Shown here: piece after piece, positions 35,701 to 44,800 of the stretch
How the letters are laid out: every line of letters starts with the position of its first letter
How positions within the stretch are numbered: the stretch's first letter is position 1
DNA from: an uncultured Prevotella sp.
GTDB taxonomy: Bacteria; Bacteroidota; Bacteroidia; Bacteroidales; Bacteroidaceae
Direction of reading: 5' to 3'
Assembly (NCBI GenBank): GCA_946404405.1
Contig: CAMJDL010000001.1
Location: 98,199-162,198, forward strand
Length of the DNA stretch: 64,000 nucleotides
Position numbers and translations under genes: made by a program
Notes under the pieces: generated by a model
Database searches by the model: none
Seen by the model: the letters and a program-made list of their open reading frames with translations, nothing else
Told to the model about the DNA's origin: nothing

Positions 35701-36084
35701 ACTGATGGAACCCACCGAACCCGTCAGGTCCTTACGTGCCTTACTGGTGTAACCAACAACAACCACTTCTTCAAGGGCGGCATTGTCGTCCTGTAGTGTG
35801 ACTTTCATGTTCGGGCCAGCGTTGACTTCTTGCGATACCATACCAATGTAGGATATCACTACAACTTTACCCTTATGAAGCTTCAGTGTGAAATTACCGT
35901 CAAAGTCGGTCACTGTAGCATTCTTGGGGTCGCCCTTCTCAACAACGGTCGCACCAATGACGGCTTCGCCAGTGGCATCAATGACCGTACCCTTAGCTGT
36001 GGTCTGAGCCGAAACTTGACCGCAGACTAAGAGTAGACACAAAAAAAGTGTCGTGCGAAAGATACTCTTGATTTGTACAGACAT
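32749..36084 (-). CDS. SusC/RagA-family TonB-dependent transporter (second pair)
   Basis: A 1,111-aa protein from the ATG at 36084; the TTG-started track ORF adds 20 residues upstream of the signal peptide (MSVQIKSIFRTTLFLCLLLVCGQVSA). It has a CarboxypepD_reg-like domain (AKGTVIDATGEAVIGATVVEK), a TonB plug (VALQGKISGVQVTTVDG, IRVRGGTS, FIVDGF, IDVLKDASLTAIYGAKGGNG) and an outer-membrane barrel ending in TFGTNITF. It imports oligosaccharides bound by the SusD encoded downstream. Its own promoter carries the palindromic operator (36134-36198), so this SusCD pair is an independent unit behind the terminator at 36231. Confidence 0.96.
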   Translation of the reverse strand: MSVQIKSIFRTTLFLCLLLVCGQVSAQTTAKGTVIDATGEAVIGATVVEKGDPKNATVTDFDGNFTLKLHKGKVVVISYIGMVSQEVNAGPNMKVTLQDDNAALEEVVVVGYTSKARKDLTGSVGSISGAKLAVVPVTSAAVALQGKISGVQVTTVDGQPGADVNIRVRGGTSVTQENHPLFIVDGFQVDNINDIPPSDIASIDVLKDASLTAIYGAKGGNGVVVVTTKSAKEGKVQVTFNGNLNVSHISKTLDLMNAQQFANYQYQWHSCNGTRSTNGKFFRSNFGNPYDLDMYSTLPSHDWQDEVMGETPVNYSANVTIGGGSDKVKFNLSLTQSEDKGIIMGSGVRRTNINFKTNVQVTKNFSIQFNPKFTFRRDEGAGGENVGTGGIIDVLKYRPTNGLREFGYIDPAYADPAEEEIFTYTNPKSDISINQQIKHAYTYTNAVALEWKPIKGLLLRSEGTIGLQWTDQSRFYGGYTSEGSKTIHKNQPLATLTNTKRLNYVWTNTANYSFSLKDDHNLSFLLGQEIYESQTRNNSVTNHLFPAAFTAGEAWDNMNFGTPYSSTSSLSTPDRTASFFGQASYNYKHKYLISGTMRADASTRFAPGYQWGYFPSISGAWVISEEPFMKSVSWISQLKLRAAIGLAGNNRIAADLYRELYAIQSTGGPGFGEVTENGEQYYANNSGSQFYNKEIKWETTITRNLAADISLFNGRLTITPEFYWNTTRDLLYKSNLLQVGYDSQMQNIGQVTNKGVELSISGDILQGKDYVLSANFTFGHNKMKIDKLNGTEDVRFEEGKRWKSSYKDYMLRVGDEVGLIYGFVYDGLYTFDEFYFDPQNNYQAVPWGSSAADNGTSNNCAPREDGYVTVINDISGSSNSGIATLPGKIKFKDLDGDGRITENDRTVIGNTNPKFQGGFGLSGSYKDFDFTANFTYMLDFDINNATAYALSSSNGNGKDKDKKFYNVLADFANGWQYNDIDGSITGTKGDILYKAYYLADPVNIYKLGNQNRSLWNPTDVTTNICHSYFIEDGSFLRCSDVTLGYTLPKKLTQKIGINKARFYVSASNLFIITKYTGYDPEVDIQTGLVPGMDYNRYPRSRTFTFGTNITF

Positions 36085-36133
36085 AAAATTAGTAGTTTTT
36101 AAAAAATTAATTAATAATAGAATATTCTGCCTG

Positions 36134-36198
36134 CAAAGATACAAAGAAATCTTAATACTGCCAAGGCTTTAGATAGCTTTTTTTCGTAAACGATTACG
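36134..36198 (-). promoter_or_regulatory. Promoter with CGTAAACGATTACG operator (second SusC)
   Basis: The -7 box is TATCTTTG (36141-36134), with TTG at 36164-36162 as -33 (20-bp gap). The palindrome CGTAAACGATTACG (36185-36198) is centred 50.5 bp upstream of the -7 box. Confidence 0.8.
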
Positions 36199-36230
36199 GA
36201 TTTTAACAATTCGTGTATATAGTACACAAA

Positions 36231-36260
36231 CATAAAAAAAGGAGCGGAAACCGCTCCTTT
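36231..36260 (-). terminator. Terminator of the first SusCD operon
   Basis: The stem AAAGGAGCGG/CCGCTCCTTT with an AAA loop is followed on the minus strand by a T run. It lies 20 bp beyond the SusD stop. Confidence 0.92.
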
Positions 36261-36280
36261 ATAAAAATAAGGTGTAAATC

Positions 36281-38401
36281 TTAATAGCCGGGATTCTGCC
36301 AGAAACCGTCAGTTGTTGCAGTGTACTGTAATACACCATTAGCATCCTGTGCGGCAGGAGCAGTGACTACGTTGGTGCACGATATCATCTGTGCCTCAGG
36401 AATTGGACGGTAGTAGTGGATGGCATTCACATTGTCTTTAGCTTGTCCATTATACTTCTTGACACGCTCGATAAGTGTGTGGGTACGCTTCAGGTCAAAC
36501 CAACGCTGCTGTTCACCGCAGAGCTCAAGGGCACGCTCGTCGAGGATGGTGTTGATGTCAACGGTACCTGTGAGTGAATTGTCCTGACCACTGATGGCAC
36601 GAGCTGCACGAAGCTGGTTCAGTGTTGCTAGGGCGTCGCCACCATTCTGCAACTGACACTCAGCCTTGATGAGGTACATTTCAGCCAAACGGAACACGAT
36701 AGCATCACGAGAAGAAATATCGTGTGTCGGGTACTTGGAATTGTACTGGTCGTCGAGGAACTTCTTCAGACCTGGGTATGACTTCCAACCACCGATGTTG
36801 ACATTGTTGTAGCGATTATCATTATAGACGTCAGAGGTGGCCTTGGCTGTTTGTGTGGGTACGGCCGTCATGTCAGATGAATTATATACGGGGATGTCGC
36901 CACCCGACAGGAACTGGATACGGTAGCGGTTCTTAGCCCAAGCCTGTTTTGCCTGACCCTCTGGAGAGTCACCATCCAGCGGACAGTAGTAGATGGCTGT
37001 GTCACCAGCATTGAAGTAGTTGCCGTCAGCTGCATAGGCCACATCAGGATCTGTCATGAACTGACCCATGTTGGGATAGTGGTTGGGACGGTTACCCTGC
37101 AGTCCATTAGGAATGTTATAGTGGGTCATCATTGTCGCATCACAACGCTGGTCAGTAGTGCGGATGGCTTCAAGTGACTTCCAAAGCCATGGCGTGGTGG
37201 TATATCGTGTAAAACCACGACCATAAGGAGAGTAGAACTTCGCAACTTCGACCTGCTGACCAGTCAGTTTACTCTTGATGCTGGCTGTGCTGGTACCAAG
37301 TACACGGACGAACAGACGGTCATCACCGGTTCCGTTACCGCCGACGTCACCAGAGTTACCATTATTCCACATCGGAACGAACATCAGCAGCATGGCTGAG
37401 CCGCCACGGCTGTAACCGGTACGGGTAATGAGTGAGTTAAATGACAGGTGGCTACCGCTTGAATTCGTCTTATAACGGTAGGGAATACAGTTTTCTGTGG
37501 TCAGGTCATTGTTGTAGGCAACACCCCAAATGGCTTCTTTGTTGTTTTGAATCGCCTCATTATTCATGTTCCAAGTATCGCTATAGCGAGTGTAGAACGA
37601 TGCTCCGCTGTTGTTGATAACTTCTTCTGCAGCAGTTTGGGCTATCTGATACAAGTTGCTATAGCCTTCCACTGCATTGTTGCCTAACCATGAAGCTGCG
37701 TAGAGGGCAACACGAGCCTTCAGAGCGTATGCTGCATAGAGCGTAGCACGTCCCAAATCTCCACCGTCTTTCTTTTTGTCGACGAAATTGGCTGCCTTAA
37801 AGTGATCAATAGCCTCGTCAATATCTGTCAAGATATTCTTGTAGACTGTAGCCTCAGGCACGCGTACTGGTGAAGTCGACTGAGTAGAAACGGGCTCTGT
37901 GTTATAGGGAATAGGTCCCCATGTTGCTACCATCTGAGAGTAGTAAAGTGCGCGTAAGAATTTTACCTCGCCATTGTACTGCTCTTTTTTGAGGTCGGTG
38001 ATATTGCTGTTCAGAGGAATGTACTTTAAGGCGTTATTACAAACGTCAATGGCATCGTAGAACATCTCCCAGTAGTGATCGAGTACGGCATCGTCAGCTG
38101 TGTTGCCGTCTAGCGAACGAGCTGAGAGGTTGTAACTGGTCAGTGACTTTTGCTTGTTGTCGAAGCCTGCCAGGAATAGGTCGCTACCACATTCTGTCAG
38201 ACCAAGACCGGCCTCCTTGCCCCACCAGCCACGTGTGTAGGCATAGCATGATTTTACCAAACCCTCGATACCGCTGACGGTGTTATAGGTCAGGTCAGCC
38301 GTCATTCCCGTCTTATTGTCTTCCTCCAGGAAACTGGAGCAGGATGTGAAGCCTGTAGTCAGTGAGGCGGCTGTTATGATGATTGCAAATATCTTTTTCA
38401 T
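36281..38401 (-). CDS. SusD/RagB-family glycan-binding lipoprotein (first pair)
   Basis: A 706-aa lipoprotein from the ATG at 38401 (the track uses a TTG). Lipobox TTGFTSC, then SSFLEEDNKTGMT. SusD features include YWEMFYDAIDVCNNALKYIP, EVKFLRALYYSQMVATWGPIPY, VFRLAEMYLIKAECQLQNGG and ILDERALELCGEQQRWFDLKRTHTL. It is distinct from the other SusD and has its own SusC 69 bp upstream. It probably binds a different pectic oligosaccharide. The operon ends at a strong terminator 20 bp downstream. Confidence 0.95.
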   Translation of the reverse strand: MKKIFAIIITAASLTTGFTSCSSFLEEDNKTGMTADLTYNTVSGIEGLVKSCYAYTRGWWGKEAGLGLTECGSDLFLAGFDNKQKSLTSYNLSARSLDGNTADDAVLDHYWEMFYDAIDVCNNALKYIPLNSNITDLKKEQYNGEVKFLRALYYSQMVATWGPIPYNTEPVSTQSTSPVRVPEATVYKNILTDIDEAIDHFKAANFVDKKKDGGDLGRATLYAAYALKARVALYAASWLGNNAVEGYSNLYQIAQTAAEEVINNSGASFYTRYSDTWNMNNEAIQNNKEAIWGVAYNNDLTTENCIPYRYKTNSSGSHLSFNSLITRTGYSRGGSAMLLMFVPMWNNGNSGDVGGNGTGDDRLFVRVLGTSTASIKSKLTGQQVEVAKFYSPYGRGFTRYTTTPWLWKSLEAIRTTDQRCDATMMTHYNIPNGLQGNRPNHYPNMGQFMTDPDVAYAADGNYFNAGDTAIYYCPLDGDSPEGQAKQAWAKNRYRIQFLSGGDIPVYNSSDMTAVPTQTAKATSDVYNDNRYNNVNIGGWKSYPGLKKFLDDQYNSKYPTHDISSRDAIVFRLAEMYLIKAECQLQNGGDALATLNQLRAARAISGQDNSLTGTVDINTILDERALELCGEQQRWFDLKRTHTLIERVKKYNGQAKDNVNAIHYYRPIPEAQMISCTNVVTAPAAQDANGVLQYTATTDGFWQNPGY

Positions 38402-38470
38402 AATTATCAATTATCTTATCGTTTTTCAAAACGCTTTGTACCTTTAGGTCAAAGAATTATCAATTTTCAA

Positions 38471-41400
38471 TTAAAATGACACGTTCAAGCCAACAATAAC
38501 CTGCTTGGCAAGAGGCCAGTTGATGCTGCCGCCACGCTCTGGGTCGTAGTCGTCGACACTGGCGAAAGTGAAGTAGTTCTTCAGTGAGCAGTAAATCTTA
38601 GCACTTGACATGTGGATGGGCTTCAGCAGCTTCTTGTCGAAGTTATAGCTGAGGGTAATGTCCTTAATCTTGAAGAAGTTGTTCTTCTCATAGAGCAGGG
38701 TAGATGCATACTGAGTGTACAGTTTTGAAAGGTCGGTGTCGTTAGTACCCGGTGAGGGGAACTTGGCACCCGTATTTGTCGGTGTCCAATAGTCGACGTC
38801 TGCCCAGTTGGCATCACCGTCGTTCAGACCCAGGGCATTGTTCTTGTCGAAAGCAAAGTAACCGCCCATACGTGCCATGCACTGGATGCTCAGAGCAAAG
38901 TTCTTATACGTAAAGGTGTTGGTTAAACCGATGATATGGTTAGGTGTACGCTGATAGACACGCTTGTCATCTTCGTTAATCTTACCATCGCCATTGCGGT
39001 CAACAATCTTCAGTGTACCCGGTGTACCATATTTTGTCAGGGGAGCTGTAAAGGTAATGCCTCTATCTGCATACTCCTGAACATATTTCTCATACTCGCC
39101 AACATTCCAGATGCCATTGGTTTCGTAGTCGTAGTAAGCAGACAGTGCCTCGCCTACGATGAGAGCGGTTGTGCCGTCAATGTTGCGCTCCAAGCCATCA
39201 GCTAGTTTTACAATCTCATCCGTTGAGTGAGTGTAGCTGGCATTAATGTCCCATGAGAAGTCCTTTGTCTTGACAGCCAATGCATTAATACCGATTTCGA
39301 TACCGCTGCCCTTCGACTCACCGATGTTTGACAAAACGGAGGTGAATACTGATGAGGCAGGAGCACTCTTGTAGTAGAGCAAATCCTTGGTCTTGGTGCT
39401 GTAGTAGTCGATTGTTCCATTGATGCGACCGCCGATAATGCCAAAGTCCAAACCAATATTAATAGAACTGGTGGTTTCCCACGACAGGTCGGTATTGCTC
39501 ATTGACATGGGGATGAACGAGTCACTGGAACCTGGTGTTGTGGCACTTACGGTAGCTAGTGTCTGATAAGGGTTTACGGCAGCATTACCAGAGATACCCC
39601 AAGCCAGGCGCAGTTTCAGATTGTCGAGCCAAGACTTTGTGCCTTCCATAAACTTCTCCTCGGAAATACGCCAACCTGCACTCAAAGAGGGGAAGTATCC
39701 CCACTTCTTGCCTTCTGCCAAAACAGACGAACCGTCAGCACGCAGCGAAGCAGAGAAGAGGTACTTGTCCATCAGTGTGTAGTTGACACGACCGAAGAAC
39801 GACAACATAGCCTGTTTTGTGTAAGATGATGTGGCTGTCTGGTCAGATGAGATCTTTGTTACATCATAGAATTCCTGATTGTAGTAGTGCTCTTTACCTG
39901 CGGTACCGCTGTAGCCCAGACCCTCACGGACATCCTGACGCAATTCGTGACCAAGAAGGAAGTTCAGGTCATGGATGTTGTTGAGTTTCAGATTGTAGTT
40001 GGCGGTGTTCTGCCAAGTAAGAATAGTCCAGGCATCCCATGCGTTAGATATATAAGTAGTAGAAGGAGCCTGATAGCGTCCAGCAGACTGGTAGTCATTA
40101 TACTGTCCAACACGACGGTTGCGGCGGTCGACAGCTACCTGAGACTTGAGTGTCAGGCCAGTAATCGGTGTAATCTGTAAATAGGCACTGCCAATAAAGC
40201 GGGTGCTCTCAATATGGTTTGTGAAATTGTCGCCTTCGTCCATCAAGGGGTTGACGTGAGCTGGATACCATACGTTTGGCGTCTCGTTGATGCTACCGTC
40301 TTCCTTGTATGCCTTTGTGATGCTGGTCATCTTTCGTGCGGCATTGAATACCGATGCGTTGCGGGCGTTGTGACTACGGTATGTAAAAGCAGTAGAACCA
40401 CCCACCTTAAAATATTTGTTGATGACGTGATCAATGTTTAGACGACCATTATAGCGGTCCATGGCATCGTGCTTCAAGAGACCTTTGTCGTACATGGCTG
40501 CCAATGACACAGAGAAGTTGGTCTTCTCATTACCACCGCTGACGCTTGCCTCATAGTTCTGTGAGGTAGTGTTCTCCAGGATGGTATCATACCAATCGGT
40601 ATAGTCACCATTGGCTATCAAGTCAACCACCTTATAATTATCATTGCCGGCAATAGTCGTAGCACCGAAGACTTCGTCCAGAGATACGTTTGATGTACCC
40701 CAGTTGCCAGAAGCCAGATCAGCCTTGTAGTTGGCGCGGTCGATCCAGCGCTGCACCTCTGTTTGACCAGACATACTCTTGACAGCAGACGTAGGTGACT
40801 TGAATGACAGATATGCTGAGAAGTTAACACGTGTCTTGCCTGCCGAGCCACGCTTAGTTGTAATAATGATGACACCATTAGCACCCTTTGTACCGTAGAT
40901 AGCAGTAGATGAGGCATCTTTCAAAATATCCATAGACTCGATATCGCCGGCAGGAATGTCAAGTGCACCGCTGTACTCCACACCGTCTACGATTATCAGT
41001 GGTGAGTTGCTTGCTGTGATGGAACGGTTACCACGTAATTTGATGCTGACGTCCGATCCAGCCTGACCGTCTCCTGACAGCAGGTCAAGACCAGGCACCT
41101 TAGCCTGCATGGCTTGCATGGCATTAGGCGCAGCCACCTGTGCAATGTCGTCCTGCTTGATGCTGGCTACAGCACCTGTCAGGTCTTTTTTCTTCATCGT
41201 TCCGTAACCAACGACAACGAGTTCGTCAAGACCCATGGCATCTTCTTCCATGGTGATGTTGAAACTGTTCTTCCCGGCAATACTGATTTTCTGGTCTTTG
41301 TAGCCGATATAAGAGATCTTTAGAGTGCCCTTTTCTGGCACACTAGTGATTTTGAAGTTACCGTCAATGTCGGTGATGCCACCAATAGTGGTACCGTCTA

Positions 41401-41530
41401 CGATAACACTCACGCCAATCATTGGTTCACCAGTCTTATCCTTGACCGTACCAGTGACTGACTTTTGGGCGAAGCCCGTTAGCCATAGCATGCAAAGCAG
41501 CAAGGCTAAAAGAAATCTTCTTTTTTGCAT
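38471..41530 (-). CDS. SusC/RagA-family TonB-dependent transporter (first pair)
   Basis: A 1,019-aa protein from the ATG at 41530, which begins a signal peptide (MQKRRFLLALLLCMLWLTGFA); the TTG start of the track is too early. It has a CarboxypepD_reg-like domain (VTGTVKDKTGEPMIGVSV), a TonB plug (MQAMQAKVPGLDLLSGDG, IKLRGNRS, LIIVDGVEYS, MDILKDASSTAIYGTKGANG) and a barrel ending in VIVGLNVSF. It has no STN or anti-sigma domain, so control is not through an ECF sigma factor. The promoter has a consensus -33/-7 pair and a perfectly symmetrical upstream operator. Confidence 0.96.
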   Translation of the reverse strand: MQKRRFLLALLLCMLWLTGFAQKSVTGTVKDKTGEPMIGVSVIVDGTTIGGITDIDGNFKITSVPEKGTLKISYIGYKDQKISIAGKNSFNITMEEDAMGLDELVVVGYGTMKKKDLTGAVASIKQDDIAQVAAPNAMQAMQAKVPGLDLLSGDGQAGSDVSIKLRGNRSITASNSPLIIVDGVEYSGALDIPAGDIESMDILKDASSTAIYGTKGANGVIIITTKRGSAGKTRVNFSAYLSFKSPTSAVKSMSGQTEVQRWIDRANYKADLASGNWGTSNVSLDEVFGATTIAGNDNYKVVDLIANGDYTDWYDTILENTTSQNYEASVSGGNEKTNFSVSLAAMYDKGLLKHDAMDRYNGRLNIDHVINKYFKVGGSTAFTYRSHNARNASVFNAARKMTSITKAYKEDGSINETPNVWYPAHVNPLMDEGDNFTNHIESTRFIGSAYLQITPITGLTLKSQVAVDRRNRRVGQYNDYQSAGRYQAPSTTYISNAWDAWTILTWQNTANYNLKLNNIHDLNFLLGHELRQDVREGLGYSGTAGKEHYYNQEFYDVTKISSDQTATSSYTKQAMLSFFGRVNYTLMDKYLFSASLRADGSSVLAEGKKWGYFPSLSAGWRISEEKFMEGTKSWLDNLKLRLAWGISGNAAVNPYQTLATVSATTPGSSDSFIPMSMSNTDLSWETTSSINIGLDFGIIGGRINGTIDYYSTKTKDLLYYKSAPASSVFTSVLSNIGESKGSGIEIGINALAVKTKDFSWDINASYTHSTDEIVKLADGLERNIDGTTALIVGEALSAYYDYETNGIWNVGEYEKYVQEYADRGITFTAPLTKYGTPGTLKIVDRNGDGKINEDDKRVYQRTPNHIIGLTNTFTYKNFALSIQCMARMGGYFAFDKNNALGLNDGDANWADVDYWTPTNTGAKFPSPGTNDTDLSKLYTQYASTLLYEKNNFFKIKDITLSYNFDKKLLKPIHMSSAKIYCSLKNYFTFASVDDYDPERGGSINWPLAKQVIVGLNVSF

Positions 41531-41579
41531 TTTAAATGAATTTAGGTTTGTTTTTTGTAGTGTAGTTATAAAACTGATG

Positions 41580-41647
41580 CAAAGGTAAGGCTTTTTAACC
41601 AATTGAACAAAATATAACAGATTTTATTCTTCGTAAACGATTACGAA
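41580..41647 (-). promoter_or_regulatory. Promoter with TTCGTAAACGATTACGAA operator (first SusC)
   Basis: The -7 box is TACCTTTG (41587-41580) and the -33 TTTG is at 41611-41608 (20-bp gap). The 18-bp palindrome (41630-41647; core 41632-41645) is centred 51.5 bp upstream of the -7 box. A second palindrome, TTTTTACGTAAAAA, adjoins it. Confidence 0.85.
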
Positions 41648-41654
41648 TTTTTAC

Positions 41655-41690
41655 GTAAAAAAAAGAGTGAGAAGCAAAACTCCTCACTCT
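41655..41690 (-). terminator. Terminator of the CE8/small lipoprotein transcript
   Basis: The stem AGAGTGAG/CTCACTCT is followed on the minus strand by about eight T. It lies 22 bp after the small lipoprotein stop. Confidence 0.85.
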
Positions 41691-41711
41691 CTTTCATTGT
41701 ATAATAGTGTG

Positions 41712-41885
41712 TTACAGACCTGGTGCGTATGCAGGTTGGTCGGTCACAGTCTCAAAAGGATTATCGACATTCGTTGAGTCCTGGGCTTCGACGGATGGTT
41801 CGGGATTGGGATTATCCTCAATACTGCATGCTGTCACTGCCATGGCGGCAAAGACGGCGCAAATTAATATCTTAGCTTTATTCAT
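41712..41885 (-). CDS. Small lipoprotein (57 aa)
   Basis: This gene is absent from the ORF track (short). Reading the minus strand from the ATG at 41885 gives MNKAKILICAVFAAMAVTAC, a clear lipoprotein signal with Cys at 20, then an acidic Asn/Pro-rich tail (SIEDNPNPEPSVEAQDSTNV...) ending PAYAPGL. The mature part is only about 38 residues. It starts 9 bp after the stop of the CE8 gene and is followed by a terminator, so it is the last gene of that transcript. No family is recognised; it could be a surface tether or an envelope peptide. Confidence 0.75.
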   Translation of the reverse strand: MNKAKILICAVFAAMAVTACSIEDNPNPEPSVEAQDSTNVDNPFETVTDQPAYAPGL

Positions 41886-41894
41886 AACGTACGC

Positions 41895-44800
41895 TTATTT
41901 AATAACTATTTTGCCATTTACGATATACAGACCCTTTGTAGGCTGCGCTACACGCTGACCGTTAAGGTTGTAGTACTGCTGAACGTTGAACGTTGAACGT
42001 TGAACGTCGTTGATGCCTGTTGCCTCACCACTTAAGAGATAGTTGAATGCGGGAGCACTCTGACCAACCTTAGGAACGGCGAGCCATGCACGATGAGCCT
42101 CAATCTGGAAGGCGGCACCGTCGGCAGCACCCCAGAACCAACCAAACGTGTTGGACAGTTCGGTATTGCTTGGACCGTAGCTGAGCTTGTAGAACCAACT
42201 GCTCTCGTCGGCTGTCGTGGTAGTAGCCTCGTCGCTACCCTTCAACAGGTTGACGGGAATGTAGTAAGCAGAAGCGTTATTCGTTGACTTGAGCGTGATG
42301 TCGCCACCCGTGTTGTTGTCAGACTTCAGCATAACGGCTGTACCAGAAGTGATAGCACTGTTCAGTTCCTGATAAGTCAGGGCATCGGCAGTAGCAGCTG
42401 TCACGATGTAGGCCTTAACGCCCTCTGGCAATGTATAGCTGCGCTTCGAATCGTAGAAGGTAGCATAGCCCTTCTTAGACAGGGTAACGGTAGTCAATAC
42501 AGGTATTTCGGTCACTTCACTCATACCACCCATGGCATTGACGGCGCGAACCGCATAGCTGGCAGAAGCATCGTCAACGGTATATGTAGCAGAAGTGGTA
42601 AATGCAACCAGTTTGCCATCCTTGAACACAGCCCACTGCTGAGCACCGTTGGCCTCCCATGTCAGAGTTGTACCGTTGAGCTTTGCGTTGGTAGGAGCAG
42701 CAGCCTGCTTGGCAAGTGCGGCGGGATCCCACTTCTTGTCAGCATTCTCAGAGAACATCTTTTCGTAGCTGTAGTTGGCAGCTTCGTCAGCAGAGATGAT
42801 GGTCTCGAAAGTGCCGCCATGTGAATTGATCTTGTTGCTGGCAGGTGTGATGTTGTTGGCAGCTTCGTCCATGGTGTTGAACTCACCGAACAGTTTCGGA
42901 TCCTTGTTGTTCATACCCTTCTCAATCCAACGAGTGCTGATGATGGTCTTGGCAGCGTTGGCGTCGAGTGTGGTGTTCAGATAAACAGTGATAGGTTCGT
43001 TCTGCCAGGTACGTCCGAGGTTCCAGTTGCCCTTACCATTGGCAAGGTCAACAATCTTACAACCATCGAAGACATAACCGAACTTAGTGTTGGTGGTAGG
43101 AGCCACAACGGTACGGCTACCTGTTCCGTTCAGGGCACGAGGCTCCAGTGAGATAGTGGTGTTCTGGAAACGGATGTCGCCACCACCGCAGATGAAGTCA
43201 ACTGTACCGTGGATGTCGCAGTTTTCCCAGTAAGCCTGCTGGCTGCTGTTTGAGCTGTAGTAGGTGTCCTGATAAGAAAGCATGCGAACGTTCTTACCGA
43301 TGGTGCGGTTACCAGCATCCTGGATGACGGCAGCACGACCGGCTGAACCAGCGCTGTAGTAGTCGAGTGCATTCTTCAGTGTCAAATCCTGCATATAGAG
43401 GTTGGTACCACTGATGTCGAACATGTCGGCCTTGCCCAGACCCTCGATGGACTTGTCGGGTGTGGTTACGATGATAGTGCCGTCCATGGACTCGCCAATC
43501 AGTGAGATGTTGTGGCCGCTGATAGTCGTCTTGACGGTAGCGTCAAGGTCGTAGGTGCCATTGGGCACGAAGATGAATGCACGGGCTGCATCCTTGCTGG
43601 CATTCTTGCCATTTACCACGTCGAGGACGTCGAGCAGACTGCCTGCATCGCCAGCCTTGACAAAGTACCAGTCGCCATCGCTGTCGAAGTTAACCTCGGC
43701 GGTGTTCACAATCTTCACGCCGTGGATGTACATCTCGCCACCGCACTGCATCTCCAGTGTCAGTGTGCCAGCCTCGCCCTCATAATTATAGACAGCAGTA
43801 CCACCGTCGCCGTCGGCCTTACCATCAAGCGTTGCCAGTGTCTGGTCGCCCTTCTTTACAAGGATACCTGTGCCAGAACCATACTGGCAGAGTGTGACTG
43901 TAATGGTAGCCTTCGGACCTACAAGCAGGTCAACGGTGTTGCCGTTCTTGAAGGCCCAACCGTGCTGTGCATCGTGCCAGTAGAAGCCGTCGCCTGCGGG
44001 GTTGAAGGCCTCATGGTCCTCAGCATAGAAGAACTTGTCGGCCAAGTCGAAGATGTACTTCTTATGGGTGCTGGGCACCTCCATCTCAGTCTGTATAGCG
44101 TAGAGCTTGGTATCGGCCGTGATGACGTCCTCTGTAGTGAACTTCTCACCTAGGATGTTGGCCTTAAACCAACCACGAGCCTTGTAGCCGTCCTTGGTGG
44201 CAGCTGCTTCATTGATGTTATAGGCAAATGCACCGATGGTGGCATCTTCCTCGACAGCCTGTGTAGCCAGTACGCTGCCGTCAACACCGATATACTCCAG
44301 CTTATAGTCTGGTTTGAAAATGACGTTCAGCACATAGTCCATCTTTGTATCGCCAGCAGTCATTGGGATGGTAACGGTGCAAGCCTTGTCCTTCTCCTCG
44401 TAGGTAATAGTGCCTACTTCACCAGTGGTAGCAGTGACATCGGTCAGTGGGTTGCTTGCGCTAACCATAGCCTCCTTCTTCGACAGTTTTAGTGTTGCTT
44501 CATACAGTTCGCCAAATACGTCCTCGACAGCATATTCGTTGCCATTGACCTTGAACGATGCCAATACAGGAACATCCTTTTCCGTGCCATTGAGGATACC
44601 CTCGATGACGATATCTGCCAGACCAATCTGCTTGCCAGCTTGCAGTTTGTAGAGGTAGAGCTTCAGTCCGCAAAGACCTTCACCAGCTGTGGCACCAGTG
44701 ATGTCATAGCTCTTGACCGTATTCTTACCAGAGTTGTTACGCTCGGGCTGGATACTCTTTTCTAATTCAACAGTTGTTCCGTCAGGATTCTGCCAATAGA

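Noticed and set aside
38402-38470. Promoter between SusC and SusD
   Set aside because: A TTTGTACCTTTAGG stretch looks box-like, but there is no correctly placed TAnnTTTG on the minus strand, and SusC-SusD pairs are normally co-transcribed.
41707-41958. Plus-strand 83-aa ORF
   Set aside because: The minus strand here holds a small lipoprotein with a clear lipobox; the plus ORF is its shadow.
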